Source: Kiritimatiellia bacterium
GTDB lineage: Bacteria; Verrucomicrobiota; Kiritimatiellia; JAAZAB01
DNA length: 64,000 nt
Assembly: GCA_028718125.1 (NCBI GenBank)
Contig: JAQUMN010000002.1
Coordinates: 134,463-198,462, forward strand
Reading direction: 5' to 3'
Shown here one piece after another: positions 44,806 to 53,178 of this stretch (its first letter is position 1; each line of letters opens with the position of its first letter). Under the pieces are notes generated by a model. It had not been told where the DNA came from. It did not search any database and saw only the letters and a program-made list of their open reading frames with translations. The translations under genes were made by a program, and so were the position numbers.

Positions 44806-44838
44806 TTGACATATATTAACCAGTATATATACTGGTTA
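44806..44838 (+). promoter_or_regulatory. promoter overlapping a 22-bp perfect palindrome (putative operator), leaderless start
   Basis: TTGACA at 44806-44811, a 16-base spacer and TATACT at 44828-44833 form a near-consensus sigma-70 promoter. A perfect 22-bp palindrome (44817-44838, core CCAGTATATATACTGG) covers the -10. The expected transcription start is at about 44840, right at the ATG (44841), and no ribosome-binding site is present, so the mRNA would be leaderless. The palindrome looks like a repressor site for autoregulation. Confidence 0.7.
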
Positions 44839-44840
44839 GC

Positions 44841-45179
44841 ATGAAAACAACAAAAGCCATCAAAAACCGGTTAGAGCAGAAGCGCGCGGCCCAGTTGAAG
44901 CAACTGGCTGGAATCGGCCCTTTCGTGGAGGGGTCGCTGGTTGGGGTGCAGCATCCCACCTGCAAGCATGTCGCTTGGCGTTTGACCTTCAAAGTCAAAG
45001 GCAAGACCCGAACGGTCTATGTGCCTGTCGACATGGCCCAGGAAATCAAAGCATGGACAAGAGAGTACCGCCGGTTGAAAACTCTGATTCGCAAGGTCAC
45101 TCGCAACAGTCTGGCGCTGATTCACGGCCATGTCGCCGCCCGGCGGGCCGTAAGCCGAGCCCAGCGCCGGAACATATAG
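44841..45179 (+). CDS. IS-encoded small accessory protein (DUF6788-like)
   Basis: 112 residues, strongly basic. The pattern IGPFVEGSLVGVQHPTCKHV...LTFKVKGKTRTVYVPVDMA followed by a helix REYRRLKTLIRKV matches the small proteins encoded just before the transposase in some IS elements; assigning it to DUF6788 is from memory. One His/Cys-containing loop could bind metal or DNA. It may be the regulator acting on the palindrome that overlaps its own promoter (inference). Confidence 0.65.
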   Translation: MKTTKAIKNRLEQKRAAQLKQLAGIGPFVEGSLVGVQHPTCKHVAWRLTFKVKGKTRTVYVPVDMAQEIKAWTREYRRLKTLIRKVTRNSLALIHGHVAARRAVSRAQRRNI

Positions 45180-46473
45180 CCATCGGACGGAAACTGATCG
45201 AGGTCGTCCGCCATTGTTTCCCGGAACTGAATCACTGGCTCGACGACCTGTCGGACCCCGCCGCCAAGCGTGGTGTGTGTATCTGGGGCGCCACATCTGG
45301 TGGCAGATCATGATGACTTTTATACTCAGGGGCGGTTCCAGAAACGCCTTCGATGGTGATCGGAACACCGGGGAACTGCCGCAGAACATGCTGCAAATCT
45401 GCGATCAAGAATGGGACGAAGTGCGGTTAGGCCCACGCCGGACGGTGACGTGTTCTGAAAATGCCAAGCATCATGCTTCGCGAGTTTCCGTCGAAGAGGT
45501 TGCCCGGATTCCAGTTAAAATGGTTCGCCGCCTTATGGCCATGCGTTTGCTGGACAGGGCGCGATTATTCAACTGCTGGTTGCTGATCGCGATCGATGGA
45601 ACGCTACAGGATCGCGGCCGCAATACGCCAGCCGATGAGGCCCGTTACCGGTATGTCGTTGAGGCAAAGCTGGTCGGCCCCGAAGGAACGATGTTCCCGT
45701 TAATGACGGAGTTCGTCGATATGCGCGATCCGGTTCGCGACAAGGAGGACTGTGAACTGAATGCTTTCAAGCGGCTGGCGCCGCGACTGCACGCCGAATT
45801 TCCAAGACTTTCCATTTGCCTGCTGGTAGATGGCCTCTACCCGGTTCAGCCGGTTTTCGATGTGTGCAAGCGGTATGGCTGGAAATTTATCGTCACCCTC
45901 CGCGAAGGCCGCCAGCCCACCGCTTGGGACGAGGCGATTCAGACCATGACAATGAGTCCTGCCAATGTGTTCCAAAGCGAACGCCAAGGAGAGCATGGCT
46001 GGATCAGCCAGACGCTTCGTTGGACGGATAATGTGCCTTTCGGCGACGAGCATTCGCCGCACAAGTTTTCGGTTCTGTTCAGCGGGGAGATCAGTCCGAC
46101 GGACGCCACCCTGTGGTGCTGGGTCACCAACCTGAACCTTCAGCGCGAGAAAGTATATGCCATTGCCAATCGGGGTGGGCGCGCCCGCAACGGCATCGAA
46201 AATGTATTCAACGTCGAGAAGAACGGCGGGTTCGGGCTTGAGCACGCCTTCTGCGCTAACCCGACGGCATCCCAAAACTACCATCTCATCATGCAGGTGG
46301 CTTACATCCTCTGGCAACTGCTGGCCCATGGATTACTTCAACGCCTTATGCGGATGTGTCGCAAAGTCACCGTTCTAAAAATGGCCGAACTATTGCGCGC
46401 CAGTTTGCTTTCGGTGCGGATCCATACGCTTAGCCCTGCCTTCGGCCAACTCCGCTTCCGATCATCCGCTTAA
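45170..46473 (+). pseudogene. DDE-type transposase with a frameshift near its start
   Basis: The main frame from 45214 gives a transposase: RLFNCWLLIAIDGTLQD (first catalytic Asp), LSICLLVDGLYPVQPVF (second Asp), and RNGIENVFNVEKNGGFGLEHAF (Glu region), in IS4-like order. The N-terminal part (IGRKLIEVVRHCFPELNHWL) is in a different frame (about 45170-45256), and the two meet at the CCCC at 45256-45259 in a -1 relation. Either a programmed slip makes the fusion or the gene is broken. The Asp-Asp-Glu set is otherwise intact. Confidence 0.75.
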
Positions 46474-46635
46474 CGGGGCGCGCAGCAGGACCTCCAGCCC
46501 GAACCCGCCTGCCTTTAACGACACGCTCTTTATCCGACGCTCAGCGCACGGGCCGCCCGGCTCTATCCTCTGTTCACCGTTATTTTGTCCTTGCCTCTTC
46601 CACCTCTTCAATGTGACCATGATTTGGAATCGCTG

Positions 46636-46810
46636 TTGGGTGGGGAGTTGGGTTGCGTTTATCCGCATTTTCGTTTACGTTTGAAGGGCCACGATCCCAG
46701 AAAAGGCCCGCAGTCGTATTCAATACGCTGTCTAAAAACGCTTGATACTCAGGCGCCATTCGTGGTATGAATAAATCAGTTAGGCCGCCAAAGGCAGCGA
46801 CATGTTTCAT
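46636..46810 (-). pseudogene. small frame interrupted by the insertion sequence
   Basis: From an ATG at 46810 an open frame (start MKHVAAFGGLTDLFIPRMAP) runs into the IS right flank. Removing the IS and one target copy joins it in frame to the left flank, giving TPRSQKKRR and a TAA, a 67-residue basic-ended protein. No function is known, and it could be a chance frame; I report it because the frame stays open exactly across the repaired junction. Confidence 0.35.
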
Positions 46811-46918
46811 GTGGCCGTCCCGATGCGCTTACGCGATTGGGATGGCCATACCGGAGAAATCCACGCTCTCACGGGCGCGGCTACCCGGACTAAAATGCCT
46901 TTACCTCAGGAGGTCACC

Positions 46919-47647
46919 ATGAAAAGCATTCGATGGATCGCAATGCTGGGAATCTGCTGTCTGTCATTTTCGTCCTTCGGCGCTACCGACCTCTCAGAGA
47001 GTCTGGAGGCGGATGACACCAACGCCATCGTGGCTGAGCCGACAGCTTCGGCTGTGACCAACGCGGATGCCGCCTTGCCCAAACCGCCCGACGCCAACGC
47101 GCCCATCGCCAATGACGGCTCCACTGCGCTGCACGAGGCCGCCCAATTTGACCGGTTGGACGACGTCAAGCTCCTGCTGGAAAAGGGCGCCGCCATCAAC
47201 GTCGCCAACAACATTGGCATTACACCCTTACACCTAGCCGCGCTGGCCGGGCATACCGATATGGTCACCTTGCTCATGGCCAATAAGGCCAATGTCAAGG
47301 CCAGGGATGTCTTCGGTCTGACGCCCCTGCACTGTGCCGCGCAATATGGGCACGTGGATACAATTAAGGTATTGCTCGCTAACGGCGCCGAGATCGAGGC
47401 CAAAACCAATACCCAGGGGCTGACTCCCTTGCATTGGGCGGCCTTCTGGGGCCATATCGAAGGCGTCAAATGCCTGCTGAGTTCCGGCGCCGACATTAAC
47501 GCCCGCGACAATACCGGGAACACACCCTTGACCTGGGCCGAGTCTTACGGACAACACGACCTGGCCCGTCTCCTGGCCCGTAAGGGCGGTAAGGGCCATG
47601 TTCACGAAAAGCTCTACGGGCTGGATGCCTCGTGGCATGTGGACTGA
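46919..47647 (+). CDS. secreted ankyrin-repeat protein
   Basis: 242 residues. AGGAGGT seven bases before the ATG decides this start over 46802. Signal peptide WIAMLGICCLSFSSFGAT, an acidic/Thr-Ala-rich spacer (about 25-60), then about five ankyrin repeats (GSTALHEAAQF, GITPLHLAALAGH, GLTPLHCAAQYGH, GLTPLHWAAFWGH, GNTPLTWAESYGQ) and a short tail ending ASWHVD. A protein-binding exported factor, similar in design to 11439. It stands alone after the IS. Confidence 0.9.
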   Translation: MKSIRWIAMLGICCLSFSSFGATDLSESLEADDTNAIVAEPTASAVTNADAALPKPPDANAPIANDGSTALHEAAQFDRLDDVKLLLEKGAAINVANNIGITPLHLAALAGHTDMVTLLMANKANVKARDVFGLTPLHCAAQYGHVDTIKVLLANGAEIEAKTNTQGLTPLHWAAFWGHIEGVKCLLSSGADINARDNTGNTPLTWAESYGQHDLARLLARKGGKGHVHEKLYGLDASWHVD

Positions 47648-47689
47648 GCTTTTCTTCCCCGCCCGCACTCCAAGAAAATCAACCGCGGA

Positions 47690-47848
47690 TTACAGGCATG
47701 TTCACGGATGGCGAGCAGTGTGCCAAGAATCAATAACTAAAGATTAACGACCCAATGGCGTCCTCTTCATCTTTTAATATCCGCGCCCACCCGCCTGCTA
47801 TGTTATGTAGCACTGCGGGCAGGTCCGCGTTATCCGTAGTAAAAATTC
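47690..47848. repeat. intergenic heptanucleotide-type words (CCGCGGATTAC / GTTATCCGTAG)
   Basis: CGCGGATTACAGGCATG and CACGGATGG at the left with TCCGCGTTATCCGTAG at the right are inverted versions of one word set, also present at 61467-61578. No coding content. Confidence 0.4.
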
Positions 47849-47881
47849 TCGCAGATGTTTTGTTTTTATAGTGGCGCTCTC

Positions 47882-48712
47882 ATGCTTGCCGATTATCACA
47901 TCCATACGGCGCTTTGCCATCATGCCGAAGGCGAAGCCTCAGCATTTCACGCGCGGGCCATTGAACTGGGCCTGCCGGAAATTTGTTTTACCGATCACGT
48001 GCCCAACCCGGATGGGTACGATCCGGTCAACCGCATGCGTCTCGACCAGTTTCCCCTGTATCGGACAATGGTTGCGGACTTGGCGCGCGCGAGCCAACCG
48101 TTGGTCCTGTTCGGCATGGAAGCCGATTATTACGACGGCTGCGAGCGTTTTCTCCAAGACTGGCTGCCGCGCCAGACATTTGACCTGGTGATCGGCTCGG
48201 TGCATTACATAGACAATTGGGGCTTCGACAATCCCGACGAACGGCACGTGTGGGATTCCGTGGATGTCACGAACACCTGGGCCACCTATTTCAACCTGAT
48301 CGGCAAGCTGGCTGACAGTCGTTTGACTGGTCGCCGATTGGCTGATGTGATCGGGCATCTGGACCTGCCGAAAAAATTCGGTCACCGGCCCTCTGATCGC
48401 GATTTGAAAGAAATGGCTCAGCCCGCCCTGGATCGCGTGGCGGCCGCCGGCATGGCCATTGAACTTAATTCGTCGGGCTTGCGACGGCAGGTCCATGAAA
48501 TTTACCCCTCCGCCCTGCTCTTGTCGCTGGCCAAGGAACGAAATATTCCAATCTGCTTTGGCTCCGATGCGCATCGGCCGGAGGAAGTGGGCTGGCAGTT
48601 TGACGCCTCGCTGGCGCTGGCCCGCTCGGTCGGCTACACCCACGCCGTGCGCTTCCGCCGCCGCCGACCCCTGCCCTACGCCTTGCCGACCGACCTAAAC
48701 AAAATGATTTAG
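47882..48712 (+). CDS. PHP-family phosphoesterase, histidinol-phosphatase (HisJ/HisK)-like
   Basis: 276 residues. PHP-domain metal ligands are in order: DYHIHTALCHHAEG at the N-terminus, EICFTDHVPNP (about 35), GMEADYY (about 78), SVHYIDNWGFD (about 105), DVIGHLDLPKKF (about 155) and a closing GSDAHRPEEVG (about 230). The family includes histidinol-phosphate phosphatase of histidine synthesis; the substrate cannot be proven and no other his genes are near. The ATG at 47882 is chosen because homology begins at MLADYHIH; a longer frame from 47855 adds nine unrelated residues. Confidence 0.88.
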   Translation: MLADYHIHTALCHHAEGEASAFHARAIELGLPEICFTDHVPNPDGYDPVNRMRLDQFPLYRTMVADLARASQPLVLFGMEADYYDGCERFLQDWLPRQTFDLVIGSVHYIDNWGFDNPDERHVWDSVDVTNTWATYFNLIGKLADSRLTGRRLADVIGHLDLPKKFGHRPSDRDLKEMAQPALDRVAAAGMAIELNSSGLRRQVHEIYPSALLLSLAKERNIPICFGSDAHRPEEVGWQFDASLALARSVGYTHAVRFRRRRPLPYALPTDLNKMI

Positions 48713-48793
48713 CCGCAAAAAGGCGCAAGATTCACAAATGTGAAAAATCAAAGCGCTTTTTTTTGTGTTTTTTGCGCATCTTTGCGGCAACAT
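48713..48793. repeat. inverted heptanucleotide-type arrays in a convergent gap (possible terminator)
   Basis: GCCGCAAAAAGGCGCAAGA at the left pairs with TTTTTTGCGCATCTTTGCGG at the right, between the convergent ends of 47882 and 48798. The T-rich right arm would leave U residues in a plus-strand transcript. The same word set (TTTTTTGCGCCTCTTTGCGG) occurs at 55935 inside another gene's start. Confidence 0.5.
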
Positions 48794-48797
48794 TCGG

Positions 48798-49919
48798 TTA
48801 ATACATCAGCATGTCGCACCACTTTTCGCCTTCACGGCCCAGGCGCCATAAGCCGTTCCGGCAAACAACCAGGTGTGAACCGTTGCGGCCGAGTGCAGCC
48901 GGATCCACGCGCAGAACCGCATTCTTCCGCGTTCCAAGCAACTGACGTTCCGATTCCGTGGCATTGCGGCCCCTGAGCGGCAAGCCGTCTTCCGAGACCG
49001 CCATTTGCAGACCGGCTCCCCGATATTTTTCGCCTTCCCAGAAGCACGGGTACCGGTCAAAAAAGTCCGGCTTGCGCCGGGCGGCCAGAACGATTTCAAA
49101 GGCAGCCGGCTGGGCGGCGATATACTGGAAAAAATCGAAGGCCGGCTGTTGATGCTGACTTTCAAACACGGCCAGGGGATTCACGGCCAGCAAATTCCAA
49201 CCGTTATAATTGCCGTGACCATTTTTAAATTTATGGGCATGGAACCATTGGTTAAACCGCGCGTTCATGATCAGCCCGACTTCGAAATGGAGGTGCGCCT
49301 GGGCCAGGGGGATCGGCGGATTGGCCGTATGGCCGACGACCCCCAACACATTGCCCGCTTGCACAGCCCGCCCAAGGCCCACGCCGGGCGAGATGGCCGC
49401 CAGATGCGCATAGAGCGTATAGACAACCCCGGAAGGACACGCATGGATGAGCACCGCATATTTGCCATAATTCGAATTCCCGGCTATCGTGTTGACATAG
49501 GCCACGGCGCCGTCCGCCACGGCATAGACGGCATCTTGCGGGCGGCCGGCGTCATCCCGTTGGCCGGCGGCGATATCCACGCCTTCATGAAAGGACGCTG
49601 CCAAACCTTTGCCGCGGCGGGTCGTACGCACCGAGCCGAACAGCGCGGATTCGGGTCGGCCGGAGGCCGTCGGCTGAAATACATCGGGGTCATTACGATC
49701 GAGCCCCTGGTCAGTGGGAAACACGAGATTCCGGAATTGGTTGGTCACCATCCGGCCGGCGCGCGGCAGGTCCAAGCCCGGCGTTTCCTCTTCGGCATAC
49801 TGCGCGCCCGGCGGCCTGGCGCGCAAGCACAGGGACAATACCACGCCCACGAAGGCGAGTTCGAGGACCACAAGCAGGGCAACGGCCCCATACCGACGAC
49901 TTTTATCTCCAAACTTCAT
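48798..49919 (-). CDS. M23-family peptidase, membrane-anchored
   Basis: 373 residues. An N-terminal membrane anchor or signal (VALLVVLELAFVGVVLSLCL), then a LytM/M23 domain at about 120-240 with the zinc ligand His in FHEGVDIAAG, the paired HLHFE near 215, and VGHTANPPIPLAQ; a further His is in YTLYAHLAA. Such enzymes cut peptidoglycan cross-links. The Asp that normally completes the HxxxD site is met by GVDIAA, so the active site looks complete. The C-terminal 130 residues are not recognised. It stands alone, converging with 47882. Confidence 0.85.
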   Translation of the reverse strand: MKFGDKSRRYGAVALLVVLELAFVGVVLSLCLRARPPGAQYAEEETPGLDLPRAGRMVTNQFRNLVFPTDQGLDRNDPDVFQPTASGRPESALFGSVRTTRRGKGLAASFHEGVDIAAGQRDDAGRPQDAVYAVADGAVAYVNTIAGNSNYGKYAVLIHACPSGVVYTLYAHLAAISPGVGLGRAVQAGNVLGVVGHTANPPIPLAQAHLHFEVGLIMNARFNQWFHAHKFKNGHGNYNGWNLLAVNPLAVFESQHQQPAFDFFQYIAAQPAAFEIVLAARRKPDFFDRYPCFWEGEKYRGAGLQMAVSEDGLPLRGRNATESERQLLGTRKNAVLRVDPAALGRNGSHLVVCRNGLWRLGREGEKWCDMLMY

Positions 49920-50249
49920 GAGGTGGAGATAATAAGTGGAATTGAGCGGGACGCAAGCGCCATGATTCGCAAAAAAAACTTGTCAAAAAATAACTTGCCG
50001 CGGTGCGCCACGCGTGTATAAAGAATGTTTGGGAATTGTTAATGGTTGATGCAGCATGATCGATCAAGAGTTTATCGGTCCCGCTTATGGCTTGCCACAC
50101 TCATAGAATGGCCACGAGCGGAGAGCCAACCATGGTTATGACCAACATGAACGATGACCGAATGAACGGATTTCCTTAGTATTACTATTACCCGTTAACC
50201 ATTATCCATTAACCATCGCCCCTTATTTTGCGCGCAAAAAGGAGTTGGC
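49920..50249. other. intergenic region upstream of speA
   Basis: About 330 bases without a gene. It contains the CATTATCCATTAACCAT array (50186-50216) and GGAG at the speA start. No riboswitch-like structure recognised. Confidence 0.5.
50186..50216. repeat. heptanucleotide-type array (CCATTAA words)
   Basis: CCGTTAACCATTATCCATTAACCATCG is a drifting seven-base repeat just upstream of speA. Confidence 0.55.
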
Positions 50250-52169
50250 ATGAAACCGGAAGTGCTTGAGCGCTGGACTTGCGACAACGCGGCAGACTTG
50301 TACGGCATCCGCAACTGGGGCATCGGCTATTTTGATATCGCCGCGAGCGGCGACATTGTGGTCAAACCGTTCGGACCGGCCAGCGAGACGAGCATCAACA
50401 TCATGGATCTCATTGCCGGGCTCAAGGCGCGCGGGCTCAACATGCCGATCCTGCTGCGCTTCGCCGACATCCTGTCCTCGCGCATCAAGCAGCTTTACGA
50501 GAACTTCAATTCGGCCATCCGCGATTACGGCTACCAGGGCGTGTACCGCGGCGTATATCCGATCAAGGTCAACCAACAGAAGCAGGTCGTGGCCGAGATC
50601 ATGGAATTCGGCCGCCCCTATCACCACGGGCTGGAAGCCGGGAGCAAGGCGGAGCTGATGGCCGCCATCGCCTACACCGAGGACCCCGAAGCGCTCATTG
50701 TCTGTAACGGCTACAAGGACGAGGAATTCATTGACCTGGCGCTATACGCGCTCAAGATGGGCTTGCAAACCATCCTCGTCCTGGAAAAGCCGGATGAGTT
50801 GGCTATGATCCTGAACCGGGCCGCCCAGATGGGCGTCAAGCCCCGGCTCGGTGTGCGGGTCAAGCTTTCCAGCCGCGCCGGCGGCCACTGGGACGGATCC
50901 GGCGGCGACCGCAGCATGTTTGGCGTCAATGCATCGCAGACGATCGAGATCATTGACCGCCTGCGCAAGGAAGCCATGCTGCCCTGCCTGCAGATGCTGC
51001 ACTACCACCTGGGTTCGCAGGTTTCCAACATCCGCAATATCCGTTCGGCCCTGCACGAAGCCTGCCGCCTGTATGTCGAAATGGCGCGCGAAGGCGCCGC
51101 CATGGGGCTGATCAACATCGGCGGGGGCCTGGCCGTCGACTATGACGGCTCGCACACTAATTTCGCCAGCAGCCGCAATTACACCGAGCAGGAATACGCC
51201 GCCGACGTCGTGGAAGCCATCATGAGCGCCGTCAAAGACGCCGGCATTCCCCACCCCACGATCATCAGCGAATCGGGCCGCGCCACGGTCGCCCATCATT
51301 CCGTTCTGGTCTTCAATGTGCTCGATGTAAGCCGGTTCGAACCGCAGACCGCGGCCGTGACTGAAGAGATGCCGGCGCATTACCACGAAATGCTGAACAA
51401 CATGAGGGACGTCCGCCAGGCGCTATCCACGAAGAACCTCCAGGAGTGTTACCATGACGCCGTGTATTACCGCGACGAAATTCGCTCGCTCTTCACGCAT
51501 GGCCAGCTGTCACTGAGGGAGCGGGCATTCGCGGAAACACTTTTCTGGGATATCATCTGCCGGATCGCCGCCGAAAGTAAAGAACGCAAATACGTATCCG
51601 AAGAAATTCAGGGCCTTGAAGTGGCGCTGGCCGATCTCTACTACTGCAATTTCAGCGTGTTCCAGTCGCTGCCTGATTCCTGGGCAATCGACCAATTGTT
51701 CCCGGTCATGCCGATTCATCGCCTTCAGGAAATGCCGACGCGCCAGGGCACCCTGGCTGACATTACCTGCGACTCCGACGGCAAAATCGACCGTTTCATC
51801 GACCTGCACGACGTGAAAAACACCCTCCCGCTGCACGAACTGCGCGGCGAGGATTATTATCTCGGCGCGTTTCTGGTGGGCGCCTACCAGGAAACCCTGG
51901 GCGACCTGCACAACCTGCTGGGCGACACGAACGTGTTGCATGTCCGCGTGGGCAAGGACGGCACGGTGGAATACGCCAACGAGATTGCGGGCGACACCGT
52001 CGCCGACGTGCTCTCTTATGTGGAATACGACCCCCGCGATATGATCAACCGCGTGCGCATCATGGCCGAACAGGCTGTGCGCGACGGCCATATCACGGCC
52101 GTGGAACGCCGCGAGATCATGTTCGCCTACGAAACCGGCATGCGCGGCTACACCTATTTTGAAAGCTGA
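50250..52169 (+). CDS. speA: biosynthetic arginine decarboxylase
   Basis: PLP enzyme turning arginine into agmatine, first step of the agmatine route to putrescine. 639 residues, the usual SpeA size. The PLP-lysine block YPIKVNQQKQ lies near residue 108, with LEAGSKAELM after it; SEGGRATVAHHS-type SESGRATVAHHS is at about 342 and the C-terminal DYYLGAFLVGAYQETLGD at about 535 carries the second-domain active-site residues. GGAG seven bases before the ATG. The agmatinase gene at 52303 completes the two-step pathway; a heptanucleotide array separates them. Confidence 0.96.
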   Translation: MKPEVLERWTCDNAADLYGIRNWGIGYFDIAASGDIVVKPFGPASETSINIMDLIAGLKARGLNMPILLRFADILSSRIKQLYENFNSAIRDYGYQGVYRGVYPIKVNQQKQVVAEIMEFGRPYHHGLEAGSKAELMAAIAYTEDPEALIVCNGYKDEEFIDLALYALKMGLQTILVLEKPDELAMILNRAAQMGVKPRLGVRVKLSSRAGGHWDGSGGDRSMFGVNASQTIEIIDRLRKEAMLPCLQMLHYHLGSQVSNIRNIRSALHEACRLYVEMAREGAAMGLINIGGGLAVDYDGSHTNFASSRNYTEQEYAADVVEAIMSAVKDAGIPHPTIISESGRATVAHHSVLVFNVLDVSRFEPQTAAVTEEMPAHYHEMLNNMRDVRQALSTKNLQECYHDAVYYRDEIRSLFTHGQLSLRERAFAETLFWDIICRIAAESKERKYVSEEIQGLEVALADLYYCNFSVFQSLPDSWAIDQLFPVMPIHRLQEMPTRQGTLADITCDSDGKIDRFIDLHDVKNTLPLHELRGEDYYLGAFLVGAYQETLGDLHNLLGDTNVLHVRVGKDGTVEYANEIAGDTVADVLSYVEYDPRDMINRVRIMAEQAVRDGHITAVERREIMFAYETGMRGYTYFES

Positions 52170-52207
52170 CCCATCCCGTTGCGGATTGCGGAATGAGAAC
52201 CACCGAT

Positions 52208-52302
52208 GAAATCTGAATTCCAAAGTCCAAAGTCCAAATAAATAGAGCCAATTTTCCATCAATCCGATCACAAATCAGCAATCAAAAATCAAAAATCAAA
52301 AA
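52208..52302. repeat. heptanucleotide-type arrays (CCAAAGT and TCAAAAA words)
   Basis: CCAAAGTCCAAAGTCCAAAT at 52213 and AATCAAAAATCAAAAATC at about 52280, the latter running directly into the speB ATG, so no ribosome-binding site is visible for speB. Confidence 0.65.
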
Positions 52303-53178
52303 ATGTTACATTTTTTGGAATACGATCCCGTTTATGCCCACAACCCCCGTGCGCCCTACGCCGTCCTGCCGGCACCGTATGAGCGCACCGTCAGCTACGG
52401 CCGGGGAACGGAGCGCGCGCCTGCGGCCATCCTCGCGGCAAGCGCGCACATCGAACCTTTTGACGATGAATTGTTCCGGCCTCTGGGCTTGGGCGTCCAA
52501 ACCCTGCCGGCCATTCCCTGCCGCCGCGGAACCGATCGCCAGGTCCTGGAAGCCATTCGGCGCGCCGCCGCCGCCGTTATGCAACGGGGCCAGTTTCTGT
52601 TGACCCTGGGCGGCGAACATACCATCACTTTCCCCCTCGTGGCGGCAGCCAAGGCCATGCATGGCGATCTGACGGTATTGCATTTCGACGCCCATCTGGA
52701 CCTGCGCGATCGTTACACCGGGACAAACCTCTCGCACGGCTGCGTCATGCGGCGGGTGATGGAGATCGGAGCGCCCATTGTGTCGGTCGGCATCCGCAGT
52801 GTCTGCGCAGAGGAATATCATCTTGTCAAACAGCATCGCTTGCCTGTATTTTGGGCGCGCGATATCGTTCAAGCGCGCTCCGAGGCCTGGATGAAAGCCG
52901 CGCTCGCGCGCCTGGGAAAACAAGTATATATTTCTATCGACGTTGACAGCCTGGATCCTTCGCTGATGCCCGGGACCGGCACGCCCGAGCCGGGCGGCCT
53001 GGGCTGGTACGCCCTCACCGTGTTCCTGCGGCGCGTGTGCGCCGCGCGGCGGGTGGTGGCGGCCGACCTGGTCGAAGTGGCGCCCGTGCCCGGCACGCCG
53101 GCATGTGAATATATCGCCGCGCGGCTGGCGGCCAAGTTGCTGCTGTATCATCGGATTGGAAAATCGAGGAACTCATGA
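52303..53178 (+). CDS. speB: agmatinase (ureohydrolase family)
   Basis: Hydrolyses agmatine to putrescine and urea with two manganese ions. 291 residues. The ligand motifs are in order: GGEHTITFP (about 103), HFDAHLDLRD (about 128) and SIDVDSLDPSLMPGTG (about 212). The context after speA supports agmatine rather than arginine as substrate; an arginase reading is less likely. The ATG directly follows a TCAAAAA array and has no ribosome-binding site. Its stop codon overlaps the next ATG (ATGATG at 53175), so the lipoprotein gene may be translationally coupled. Confidence 0.93.
   Translation: MLHFLEYDPVYAHNPRAPYAVLPAPYERTVSYGRGTERAPAAILAASAHIEPFDDELFRPLGLGVQTLPAIPCRRGTDRQVLEAIRRAAAAVMQRGQFLLTLGGEHTITFPLVAAAKAMHGDLTVLHFDAHLDLRDRYTGTNLSHGCVMRRVMEIGAPIVSVGIRSVCAEEYHLVKQHRLPVFWARDIVQARSEAWMKAALARLGKQVYISIDVDSLDPSLMPGTGTPEPGGLGWYALTVFLRRVCAARRVVAADLVEVAPVPGTPACEYIAARLAAKLLLYHRIGKSRNS

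Larger units (their letters stand above)
44685..46635 (+). mobile_element. 1.95-kb insertion sequence with DUF-type accessory gene and DDE-like transposase
   Basis: Perfect 14-bp inverted ends: CAGCGATTCCAAAT at 44685-44698 and its complement at 46622-46635. The nonamer TTGGGTGGG directly flanks both ends (44676-44684 and 46636-46644), a target duplication. It contains a small accessory gene (44841) and a transposase frame (45214). I think the family is an unclassified (ISNCY-type) group but cannot confirm. It appears to have landed in a small minus-strand frame (see 46636). Confidence 0.85.

Noticed and set aside
48740-48976. 78-codon frame starting with a phrase similar to the LolA-like N-terminus
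   Set aside because: The similarity comes from the shared TTTGCGG array, and the frame overlaps the M23 peptidase gene.
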